Shown: one piece after another, positions 1 to 5,390 of the stretch
Numbering within the stretch: the first letter of the stretch is position 1
Layout: every line of letters begins with the position of its first letter
From: Actinomycetota bacterium
GTDB taxonomy: Bacteria > Actinomycetota > Rubrobacteria > Rubrobacterales > Rubrobacteraceae
Assembly (NCBI GenBank): GCA_020200675.1
Contig: JAIVIG010000127.1
Coordinates: 1 to 8,208 of the forward strand
Length of the DNA stretch: 8,208 bases
Reading direction: 5' to 3'
The notes under the pieces: model-generated
Told to the model about the DNA's origin: nothing
What the model saw: the letters and a program-made list of their open reading frames with translations, nothing else
The model's database searches: none
Made by a program: the position numbers and the translations under genes

Positions 1-855
1 GGCGAACTGCGGGTCTATGCTGCCGCGCGCGATCTGGTCTCCGATCAAAACTCCCGTGACCTGTGCTATCACGGCCCCAGGCCCCAAGACCGGCGAGAGG
101 AACGGCAGCCCCACGATCACGGAGAGGACGAGGAGACCCGCCACGTTGTTCGCCAGCGGGGAGAGGGTGGAGGCGATCAGGTTCCCTAACCCCGAGGCGT
201 TGATGAGACCGATGAGCAAGGTAACGAAGGCCATGAACGGCAAAACGTTCCTTATCACCTGGTCTATGGCCTGGCGCCCGCTCTGGAATAGGATCCCGAC
301 CACACCACCGATGCCCCGCCCGAACCGGGCGATGAATCCCGTGAAGCCCCCGCCCGTCTCGGTCTGCGCCGCTTCGGCGCCCGCCGTGGCACCCGCTCCG
401 TCCGCGGCGAACGGGCTTGCCGGCCCGCCTTCTTGCTCCTCGCTGTCTCCGGCGGCTTCCGTCGCCGCTCCTTCTTCGTCGGCCGGGCTTATGTTGTTCT
501 CTTGCACGCCGGAGACGTAGATATCTTCGGTGATGAACTGCGCCAGCGGTCCGGATTGGCCCACGGGGGTGAGGTTGACCGTGGGGATGCGCTTGCGAGG
601 ATAAACTCCCGCGCGTGCGGTCCCGCCGCAGTCCACGACCACGGCTGCCATCTCGCTCTCGGGCGGCGGCGCCCGGAAGCCGTCCACCGCCTCCGCGCCG
701 GTCAGCTCCGCGATCTTTTTCGCCACCTCCGGGATACCCCCGCCGGTGACCGCGACAATCTTGTCCTTCTCGGCGGTGGGCTGGATGACGAGTGGTCCTC
801 CCCAACCCTGGGGACCGCGCTCGACCTTGACCGCCTTGAACTCTTTGTCAGCCAT
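1..855 (-). CDS. srlE: PTS glucitol/sorbitol EIIB-EIIC2 component SrlE (3' end beyond window)
   Basis: Phosphotransfer and membrane subunit of a glucitol/sorbitol PTS permease. It receives phosphate from the EIIA protein and, with SrlA, transports and phosphorylates the polyol at the inner membrane. 285 residues are visible and the C-terminus is off the left edge. Residues 1-123 form the EIIB domain: the GWGGP motif is at 17-21 and the phosphorylated cysteine is Cys76 in VDCGGT, followed by YPRKRIPTVN and SGPLAQFITEDIYVSG. An Ala/Gly/Glu-rich acidic linker spans about 124-169. The membrane domain follows, with the motifs LFQSGR (189-194), VLPFMAF (204-210), LPFLSP (250-255) and LGPGAVIAQV (257-266), all typical of the family. 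The ATG at 855 has a GGGGG purine run 6 nt upstream and starts 9 nt after the srlA stop, so the two are co-transcribed. Identification is from remembered similarity to E. coli SrlE, which is strong along the whole visible length. Confidence 0.95.
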   Translation of the reverse strand, partial: MADKEFKAVKVERGPQGWGGPLVIQPTAEKDKIVAVTGGGIPEVAKKIAELTGAEAVDGFRAPPPESEMAAVVVDCGGTARAGVYPRKRIPTVNLTPVGQSGPLAQFITEDIYVSGVQENNISPADEEGAATEAAGDSEEQEGGPASPFAADGAGATAGAEAAQTETGGGFTGFIARFGRGIGGVVGILFQSGRQAIDQVIRNVLPFMAFVTLLIGLINASGLGNLIASTLSPLANNVAGLLVLSVIVGLPFLSPVLGPGAVIAQVTGVLIGDQIARGSIDPQFA

Positions 856-864
856 GTCAGCCCC

Positions 865-1452
865 CTACAGCTCGACGCCCTGACGCCGGGCCAGGAAGAA
901 GGTTATGTACTGCGTAATGAGCCCCCGGATGAAGATCACGACCAGGCCCGCGAGCAAGTACCTGACGGCCAAGTCCCCGAGCGGGAGGCCGAGCGCCTGG
1001 ATCCCGGTGGCGACGCCGAGCCAGACGAAGAGCTCCGCCGCGTTGACGTGCGGGAAGAGCCCCAGGGGCGGATGCACGAAGGAGACCGCCGAGTCGTAGA
1101 ACGCCGGCTTGTACTTCTCGTCCAGGAACGTCCCGAAGGTGTAGCACATCGGGTTCGTGAGGAAGAAGACCGCCAGGAGCGGCAACAGCGTGTAGCGCGT
1201 AAAGATGGTGCCCGCGGCGAAACGAGCCACCCGCTGCACCCGGTCTTCCCCGATCAGGTTGATCAGCGTGTAGAACGCGGTCAACAGCACGATCAGAAGG
1301 GGTATGATATTCGTGACGAAGCCGACGAACGTGTCGGCGCCAGCTTGAAACAACCCGATGAACCCCTCGGCGGCCCTGCCCAAAGCGCCAAAGAACCCCC
1401 CGGTCTCGGCGGTCTGCCCCTCCTGGAGCAGCGCGAAGTATACTTCTTGCAT
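865..1452 (-). CDS. srlA: PTS glucitol/sorbitol EIIC component SrlA
   Basis: Integral membrane subunit of the glucitol/sorbitol permease that pairs with SrlE to make the translocation channel. It has 195 residues, close to the family's roughly 185. Family motifs in order: GFIGLFQAGADTF (30-42), the membrane segment FVTNIIPLLIVLL (45-57) with INLIG (64-68), RYTLLPLLAVFFLTNPM (86-102), EKYKP (114-118), GLFPHVNAAELFVWLG near 130-145, and LPLGDLAVRYLL followed by IFIRG and a basic C-terminal end. Compared with the E. coli protein, about 17 extra residues precede the first conserved motif. The ATG at 1452 has a good GGAGGA ribosome site 6 nt upstream. It lies 46 nt downstream of gutM and 9 nt upstream of srlE in the same operon. 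Confidence 0.95.
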   Translation of the reverse strand: MQEVYFALLQEGQTAETGGFFGALGRAAEGFIGLFQAGADTFVGFVTNIIPLLIVLLTAFYTLINLIGEDRVQRVARFAAGTIFTRYTLLPLLAVFFLTNPMCYTFGTFLDEKYKPAFYDSAVSFVHPPLGLFPHVNAAELFVWLGVATGIQALGLPLGDLAVRYLLAGLVVIFIRGLITQYITFFLARRQGVEL

Positions 1453-1498
1453 AGACTCTCCTCCGATTCCCCTGAGCTTTGCTTCCCCGTTCCCCGTT

Positions 1499-1912
1499 CT
1501 AACCTACCCCAGCTTCTACCTCCCGCTCGGCTTTTATGCGGTCTATCTGCTCTATGGCGCGCCGGGTCGCCTGCATGGTGGCCTTCTCGTACGGCCCCTC
1601 GCGCTCCTCGCTCCGCAGCTCCTCCAGCGATAGGCCGACCAGATCCGGCGCCTCCTGGAACCTGGCGAAGACCGTCGCCCCACGCATCCGCAAAGCCTTC
1701 CTGACCACGTCGTCCTCGCCCGAGACCAGGATCAAGATCACACCCTTCCCAAACCGGGCCTTTGCATTCCCTACGCCAACGTAACCTCGGCCCCCCTCAC
1801 GCGAGACACCGCCTAATATCTCCCGATAATGCCGCATCTGGAAAAAAGTCCCCACCATTTGCAACAGCCACAGAAACGCCAAGAGCAGTATCAGAGATAC
1901 CCCAAGTCCCAT
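1499..1912 (-). CDS. gutM: Membrane-anchored GutM family protein (glucitol operon activator)
   Basis: GutM family protein of 137 residues, known in enterics as the glucitol operon activator; its exact action in actinobacteria is uncertain. Residues about 3-22 (GVSLILLLAFLWLLQMVGTF) form one hydrophobic segment, followed by the family pattern Q-x-RHYREI, then GRGYVGVGNAKARFGKG, VSGEDD.VV.KALRMRGATVFARFQ and LVGLSLEEL. A charged, probably helical tail follows. The longest reading frame opens at 1984 inside the operator/promoter, but the ATG at 1912 has AAGGAG 7 nt upstream and places the hydrophobic segment at the N-terminus as in relatives, so I chose it. It is the first gene of the leftward operon, ahead of srlA and srlE. 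No DNA-binding domain is visible, so it probably works through a partner or membrane signal (inference). Confidence 0.9.
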   Translation of the reverse strand: MGLGVSLILLLAFLWLLQMVGTFFQMRHYREILGGVSREGGRGYVGVGNAKARFGKGVILILVSGEDDVVRKALRMRGATVFARFQEAPDLVGLSLEELRSEEREGPYEKATMQATRRAIEQIDRIKAEREVEAGVG

Positions 1913-1949
1913 CCGTCTTCTCCTTCCCCCGTCGAAAACGACTCGTAAC

Positions 1950-1978
1950 AGAATACACGTGACTTTTGTCCAGGTCAA
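1950..1978 (-). promoter_or_regulatory. Sigma70-type promoter of gutM-srlA-srlE
   Basis: On the minus strand, TTGACC (1978-1973) is followed after exactly 17 nt by TATTCT (1955-1950), with the gutM ATG at 1912, giving a leader of roughly 30 nt. The -35 matches 5 of 6 consensus bases and the -10 matches 4 of 6. The -35 box sits in the centre of the palindrome at 1959-1991, so a bound protein would block polymerase. No start site has been mapped; this is read from the sequence. Confidence 0.65.
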
Positions 1979-1991
1979 GAACAAAAGTCAC
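1959..1991. promoter_or_regulatory. Operator palindrome O1 upstream of gutM
   Basis: A perfect 11-bp inverted repeat, GTGACTTTTGT / ACAAAAGTCAC, flanks an 11-bp centre. Read on the minus strand it shares CTTTTGTTCTTG and ACAAAAG, at identical spacing, with the second palindrome at 2078-2108. It overlaps the -35 and spacer of the leftward promoter, so it is probably a repressor site, although activator binding cannot be excluded. The cognate regulator is not in the window. Confidence 0.75.
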
Positions 1992-2077
1992 TGAAGCGCT
2001 TGGGGTAGATAGAGCTTGCGGGAAAGGGTCCGCCCACTTCGTAGCCCTCCCCACCTTTCTTTGCGGTCCTTGAACCG

Positions 2078-2108
2078 TATCTTTTGTTCTTGCCAAGAAC
2101 AAAAGATA
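2078..2108. promoter_or_regulatory. Operator palindrome O2 upstream of the SDR-gat operon
   Basis: A perfect 31-bp palindrome with 15-bp arms (TATCTTTTGTTCTTG and its complement) around a single central C at 2093. It shares the inner sequence of O1, and its centre is 118 bp from that of O1. The -35 box of the rightward promoter (2090-2095) lies in its centre, the same geometry as O1. It could also form an RNA hairpin, but it lies upstream of the predicted transcription start, which favours a DNA-binding site. Confidence 0.8.
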
Positions 2109-2118
2109 AAACTATCAT
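2090..2118 (+). promoter_or_regulatory. Sigma70-type promoter of the SDR-EIIA-gatB-gatC operon
   Basis: TTGCCA (2090-2095), a 17-nt spacer, and TATCAT (2113-2118): 5 of 6 consensus bases in each box. Transcription would start near 2125, about 36 nt before the chosen SDR start. The -35 is embedded in palindrome O2. The surrounding AT-rich stretch (2095-2120) stands out in this GC-rich window. Confidence 0.7.
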
Positions 2119-2160
2119 TAAGTCCAGGGTTACGAGGCGTTGGGCTAAGGGGTGAGCGGG

Positions 2161-2916
2161 TTGGTGTTTTCCGGCGAAGTCGTTTGGGTTACCGGGAGTA
2201 GTAAGGGGATCGGGCGTGCGGTATGCCTGGGGCTGGCGGGGCAGGGCTGCGACGTGGTGGTGCACTACAGCGGCAGCGAGGACGAGGCCAGGGAGGTCGC
2301 GGAGCAGGTCAAGTCTTACGGCCGGGACGTGTTGTTGGTGCAGGGGGATGTCTCCGACTCCGGCGACGTGGGGAGGATGGTAGGGGAGATCCAGGACCAC
2401 TACGGGCGGCTGGACATTCTGGTAAACAACGCGGGTTCGATGATCGAGAGGGCGACGCTCGAGGAGATCACCGAAGACGTGTGGGACCGCGTCATGGACG
2501 TCAACCTCAAGAGCGTCTTTTTGTGTTCCCAGGCCGTTTTGCCGATGATGAAGCGGCAGGGCGGGGGTAGGATCGTGAACATAACCTCCATCGCCGCCAG
2601 GAACGGGGGCAGCGCCAGCTCGTTCGCTTACGCGACGGCCAAGGGCGGCGTCAGCACCCTGACCCGGGCGATGGCCAAGCAGCTCATCTCGGACGGGATC
2701 CGCGTCAACGCGGTCGCCCCGGGACGGATAGACACCCCGTTCCACGACGAGTTTACCCCCGACGAAGACCGTCAAGAGGCTGCGGGCCAGATCCCGCTAG
2801 AAAGGGAAGGGACGCCGGAAGAGGTCGCCGGGGCGGTGCTGTTCCTGGCCTCCGCGCAAGCAAACTACATCCTCGGCGAGGTGATCGAAGTAAACGGCGG
2901 TCTTCTGATGGACTGA
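2161..2916 (+). CDS. SDR family NAD(P)-dependent oxidoreductase (probable polyol or polyol-phosphate dehydrogenase)
   Basis: Classical short-chain dehydrogenase/reductase of 251 residues, the usual length. Numbered from the start used here: cofactor loop TGSSKGIG at 11-18, GDV at 62-64, NNAG at 89-92, catalytic Asn115, Ser143 in NITS, and Tyr157/Lys161 in YATAK. The PGRIDTP loop and the C-terminal EVNGGLLMD are typical of FabG/glucitol-dehydrogenase-like members. General annotation would say 3-oxoacyl-ACP reductase, but its place as first gene of a polyol PTS operon suggests oxidation of the imported polyol phosphate or a free polyol (inference; residues do not fix the substrate). Start choice: AAGGGG at 2147-2152 is spaced 8 nt from TTG 2161 and 11 nt from GTG 2164. 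The longer GTG 2152 start would overlap that ribosome site. EIIA begins 39 nt downstream. Confidence 0.9.
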   Translation: MVFSGEVVWVTGSSKGIGRAVCLGLAGQGCDVVVHYSGSEDEAREVAEQVKSYGRDVLLVQGDVSDSGDVGRMVGEIQDHYGRLDILVNNAGSMIERATLEEITEDVWDRVMDVNLKSVFLCSQAVLPMMKRQGGGRIVNITSIAARNGGSASSFAYATAKGGVSTLTRAMAKQLISDGIRVNAVAPGRIDTPFHDEFTPDEDRQEAAGQIPLEREGTPEEVAGAVLFLASAQANYILGEVIEVNGGLLMD

Positions 2917-2955
2917 CGTGCCGGCGCAGTAGCAGCGAGAGCTTTGGGGGAAAGG

Positions 2956-3402
2956 ATGTTGAGAGACGTCGTAGATCGCAGATCCGTGGCCGTGAAGGCC
3001 GAGGCCGATAGCTGGCGAGCAGCGGTAGAGCTCTCCGGGGAGCTGCTGGTGGCGGCGGAGGTCGTCGAGGAACGCTACGGGCCGGCCATGGTACGGACGG
3101 TAGAGGAGCTCGGGCCGTACGTGGCCGTGGCCCCGGGGGTCGCGATCCCGCACGCACGCCCCGAAGACGGGGTGTTGAAGGTAGGCATCAGCCTGGCGGT
3201 GCTCCAGAATCCGGTGGAGTTCGGTTCCGAAGAGAACGACCCCGTAGACCTCTTGTTCGGGTTCGCGTCGCCGGACAAGGACTCCCACGTAGACACCATC
3301 CGGGACCTGGTCAGCTTTATCCAAAACTCAGAGAACCTGGAGGCCCTCCGGGCGGCCGAGACAGCAGACGAAGCCCTGCGGATACTGAAGAAGGACGAAT
3401 AA
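2956..3402 (+). CDS. PTS EIIA component, fructose/mannitol/ascorbate-type (EIIA domain 2)
   Basis: Cytoplasmic phosphocarrier of 148 residues that takes phosphate from HPr and passes it to the EIIB encoded next. The phosphorylated histidine is His66 in GVAIPHAR, the EIIA type-2 active-site pattern. Downstream come VGISLAVLQNPVEF, the DPVDLLFGFASPDKDSHVDTIRDLVSFI block, and a C-terminal helix. It resembles the UlaC/FrvA-like branch more than E. coli GatA, but it sits directly before gatB and gatC, so it is the EIIA of that permease. The ATG at 2956 follows a GGGGGAAAGG purine run; a TTG at 2944 would add four residues. It ends 162 nt before gatB, a wider gap than elsewhere in this operon. Confidence 0.9.
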   Translation: MLRDVVDRRSVAVKAEADSWRAAVELSGELLVAAEVVEERYGPAMVRTVEELGPYVAVAPGVAIPHARPEDGVLKVGISLAVLQNPVEFGSEENDPVDLLFGFASPDKDSHVDTIRDLVSFIQNSENLEALRAAETADEALRILKKDE

Positions 3403-3564
3403 GCGAGGGGCGAGCCATGAGCCCCGATAGCGTTCTCTGTTCGGGAGCAAGATACTTGCACCCGGCAAACCGTCCTGCTAATGTGCGGCTCATCACGATA
3501 CAAATGTGATTTAGGGGAACGTAAGCTACTGCCAGGTGGAGGCAGTTCACGGAAGGAGGAGGTA
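3403..3564 (+). other. 162-nt leader-like gap between EIIA gene and gatB
   Basis: No gene is supported here. The stretch contains a 5-bp GC stem, GGGGC/GCCCC (3407-3411 with 3421-3425), an inverted repeat ATCAC-N9-GTGAT (3492-3510), and a 6-bp hairpin ACTGCC/GGCAGT with a 7-nt loop (3528-3546) just before the gatB ribosome site AAGGAGGAGGT (3553-3563). It could adjust gatBC expression relative to the upstream genes through attenuation, processing or a weak internal promoter. Only the inverted repeats are seen; the role is inferred. I found only a poor promoter match (TTGCAC 3456-3461, then TGC-TAATGT ending at 3484). Confidence 0.4.
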
Positions 3565-3855
3565 ATGGCCAAGAAGAAGCGCATTCTCGTGGCCTGCGGG
3601 ACGGGGATGGCCACGTCTACGGCGGTTGCGGAGAGCTTGCGAGAGGGGTTGGAAGATCGGGGCATCGAGGTGGAGATGTCCCAGTGCAAGATCTCCGAGA
3701 TGGACTCTTACGTGGACTCTTTCGAGCCGCACGCCATCGTGGCGACCGCCGAGGTCGATGGCGATTACGGGGTGCCGGTGTTCTCGGGTCGTGCCTTCCT
3801 GACGGGGGTGGGGGAGGACGAGGTCGTGGAGGACATAGCCGAGACCGTCAAGTAG
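3565..3855 (+). CDS. gatB: PTS galactitol-type EIIB component GatB
   Basis: Small cytoplasmic EIIB subunit of 96 residues, the expected length for GatB. The N-terminal phosphocysteine loop is KRILVACGTGMATST, with Cys11 the phosphorylated residue. Conserved GatB features follow: VEMSQCKISEMDSYVDSF, a central ATAEVDGDYGVPVFSGRAFLTGVG block and a C-terminal helix. The start is clear: an almost perfect AAGGAGGAGGT ribosome site precedes the ATG at 3565. A longer in-frame ATG at 3481 would add 28 unconserved residues and is rejected. EIIC begins 42 nt downstream. Confidence 0.93.
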   Translation: MAKKKRILVACGTGMATSTAVAESLREGLEDRGIEVEMSQCKISEMDSYVDSFEPHAIVATAEVDGDYGVPVFSGRAFLTGVGEDEVVEDIAETVK

Positions 3856-3897
3856 GAGGAAAGCGAGCCGGGGAGTCTCTCCGAACAGGGGAATAGC

Positions 3898-5197
3898 ATG
3901 AGCGTAATTCAGTACATCGTAGATCTGGGTCCCAGCCTGATGATGCCGATCATCATCTTTGTCATGGCGATGTTCTTTCGGATACCCGTGGGCCGTGCCG
4001 TCCGGGCGGCGTTGACCATTGGCATAGGCTTCATCGCGATAAACCTGGTCATAGGGCTTCTGGTCGACACCTTGAGCCCGGCTACGGAGGCTATGGTCAA
4101 CAACCTCGGGGTAAACCTGGACGTGCTCGACGTGGGGTGGCCGAGCGCGGCCACGATCTCGTTCGCGACCACGGCGGTCGTGCCCTGGGTCTTCGCCCTG
4201 GGCATCGCGCTCAACGTCGCCCTGATCGCCATCGGGTACACGAAGACCCTGGACATAGACCTGTGGAACTACTGGCACTTCATCTTCGGCGCGGCGTTCG
4301 TGTACGTCATCACGGGGAGTCTCCTGATCTCCATCTTCATCGCCCTGTTGACGTTGACGGTGATTCTGAAGCTCGCGGACGCGACGGCGCCGGTGGTGCA
4401 GGACTACTTCGAGCTGCCGGACGTCTCGCTGCCGCACACGGAGACTCATGGAGGGCCTGAACCCGGTTTCCAGGGGAGCCCGCACCTGGCTCAACCAGCG
4501 GTTCCCGAACCGAGACCTCTACATCGGGCTCGACGCCGCTTTAGCTGTCGGGCAGCCGGCGGTGATCGCCACGGCGCTGCTGCTCGTGCCGGTCGTCCTC
4601 GTGCTCGCCATACTCCTCTCTTTCGTCGGGATGAACCGGATGCTGCCGTTCACGGACCTGGCGACCCTACCGTTCTTCTCCATCTGGGCCGTGGCCTGGT
4701 CCCGAGGGAACATCGTCCGGGGCGTTATCACCGGCGCGATCTTCATGTGCGCGTTCCTCATCATAGGCACCTTCCTCGCCCCGGCGACGACCGACATCGC
4801 AGGTAACGCCGATTTCGCCATCCCGGCGGGCGCCCTGGAAGTGTCCTCACTCGACGGCGGTGGCCACGTCGTGCCCTGGTTGTTGGCCCTGCCATTCCTC
4901 GGTAGCACCATCGCCAACCTCGGCGTGCCGCTCCTGGTGGCGTGCATCCTGGTCGTCGTGGGTGTGCTCGCCTGCTATGTGGCCTTCTTCGCGCGCTTCG
5001 GCGTGGTGAGGCCCGACGAAACCGTCAGGACCGAGTGGGAAGGCGCGGAGGCCGAGGAAGAGCCTGCCGAGGAGGAGCCCGCCAAAGAAGAGGCTGCCAA
5101 AGGGCACAGAGAGTACTTCAGTAGCCTCATAGAGGAGACCAACAGGAGGAGCGACGATGGAACAGGGACCACCGAAAGGTCGGAGGCGGAACGTTGA
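3898..5197 (+). pseudogene. gatC: PTS galactitol-type EIIC GatC, disrupted by an internal deletion with frame change
   Basis: Membrane channel subunit of the galactitol-type PTS. The first half (3898 to about 4446, 183 codons) carries the family start VIQYIVDLGPSLMMPI, the TIGIGFIAINLVIGLL segment, NLDVLDVGWPSAA, DLWNYWHFIFGAAFVYVITGS and the YFELPDVSLPHTET motif. The second half, in another frame (from about 4445, LMEGLNPVSRGARTWLNQRF, then IGLDAALAVGQPAV, LPFTDLATLPFF and RGNIVRGVITGA), matches the late part of GatC. The roughly 80-90 residues that normally separate these motifs (the FGEP-containing middle membrane region) are missing. Read straight through, the first frame continues as nonsense to 4806. 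A chance GGAG at 4440-4443, 4 nt before ATG 4448, might start the C-terminal piece alone (249 residues). The C-terminus carries an unusual Glu/Ala/Lys-rich tail. Without the middle region transport activity is unlikely, unless this is an assembly error. Confidence 0.85.
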
Positions 5198-5355
5198 TCG
5201 AGGTCTACCTGCGTTCCGCTCTAGGTCCCGTGGGCTGGGAGCTCCTGGAGTTTCTGAGGGACCACCAGCTCGCCGTTTACGCGACCGTGGTTGGTGTCTA
5301 CGTCGCCTCCCGGCTTTACCGATGGGCGGTTAGACCCGCTGAAAAGGATGTCTGA
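5194..5355 (+). CDS. Small single-pass membrane protein overlapping the end of gatC (53 aa)
   Basis: A 53-residue frame starting with TTG at 5194, whose last two bases share the gatC TGA stop (TTGA overlap), with GGAGG at 5182-5186 placed 7 nt upstream. The predicted protein begins MIEVYLRSALGPVGWELLEF, then has one hydrophobic helix at about 27-39 (LAVYATVVGVYVA), flanked by SRLYRW and a basic/acidic tail. This tight coupling and composition support a real gene; I do not recognise the family. It may be an accessory subunit of the GatC permease (inference). It is the last gene before the convergent gap. Confidence 0.55.
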   Translation: MIEVYLRSALGPVGWELLEFLRDHQLAVYATVVGVYVASRLYRWAVRPAEKDV

Positions 5356-5366
5356 GGGCGGCGACG

Positions 5367-5390
5367 CCGGGGAACATCTCCGGAGCTTTA
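5367..5390. terminator. Candidate terminator between convergent operons
   Basis: A 7-bp stem (5367-5373 with 5377-5383, one G-T pair) closes a 3-nt loop, followed by AGCTTTA, so the T-run is short. It lies in the 32-nt gap between the end of the rightward operon (5355) and the end of egsA (5388). A second, perfect GC-rich inverted repeat CGCCCGCT/AGCGGGCG at 5399-5415 lies in the last egsA codons and may assist termination of rightward transcripts. Confidence 0.4.

Noticed and set aside
433..1704. Long plus-strand open frame of 423 codons opposite srlE/srlA/gutM
   Set aside because: It runs antisense through genes with clear family motifs; its translation is Arg/Gly/Pro/Glu-rich, low in recognisable motifs and typical of a high-GC shadow frame.
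2078..2108. Palindrome O2 as a rho-independent terminator of an upstream gene
   Set aside because: No gene reads rightward into it, and it holds a promoter -35 with the same geometry as O1, so an operator is the better explanation.
1975..2775. Long minus-strand open frame opposite the SDR gene
   Set aside because: The SDR on the plus strand has all catalytic motifs; the antisense translation has no recognisable domain and would run through both the rightward promoter and the SDR.
3492..3510. CRP-like site ATCAC-N9-GTGAT
   Set aside because: The half-sites are in the opposite order and spacing to the CRP consensus TGTGA-N6-TCACA; kept only as an unexplained inverted repeat.
3481..3564. Longer GatB start at ATG 3481
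   Set aside because: It would add 28 residues unlike any GatB N-terminus and ignore the near-perfect ribosome site before ATG 3565.
4440..4450. Programmed +1 frameshifting in gatC (and likewise in egsA and the kinase)
   Set aside because: A frameshift alone would keep the full protein; here whole conserved segments are missing at each junction, and there is no slippery run or conserved signal common to the three sites.
3547..4494. Minus-strand open frame of 315 codons opposite gatB and gatC
   Set aside because: Its composition (Arg/His/Asp/Gln-rich) is that of a shadow of hydrophobic membrane codons; no ribosome site or motif.
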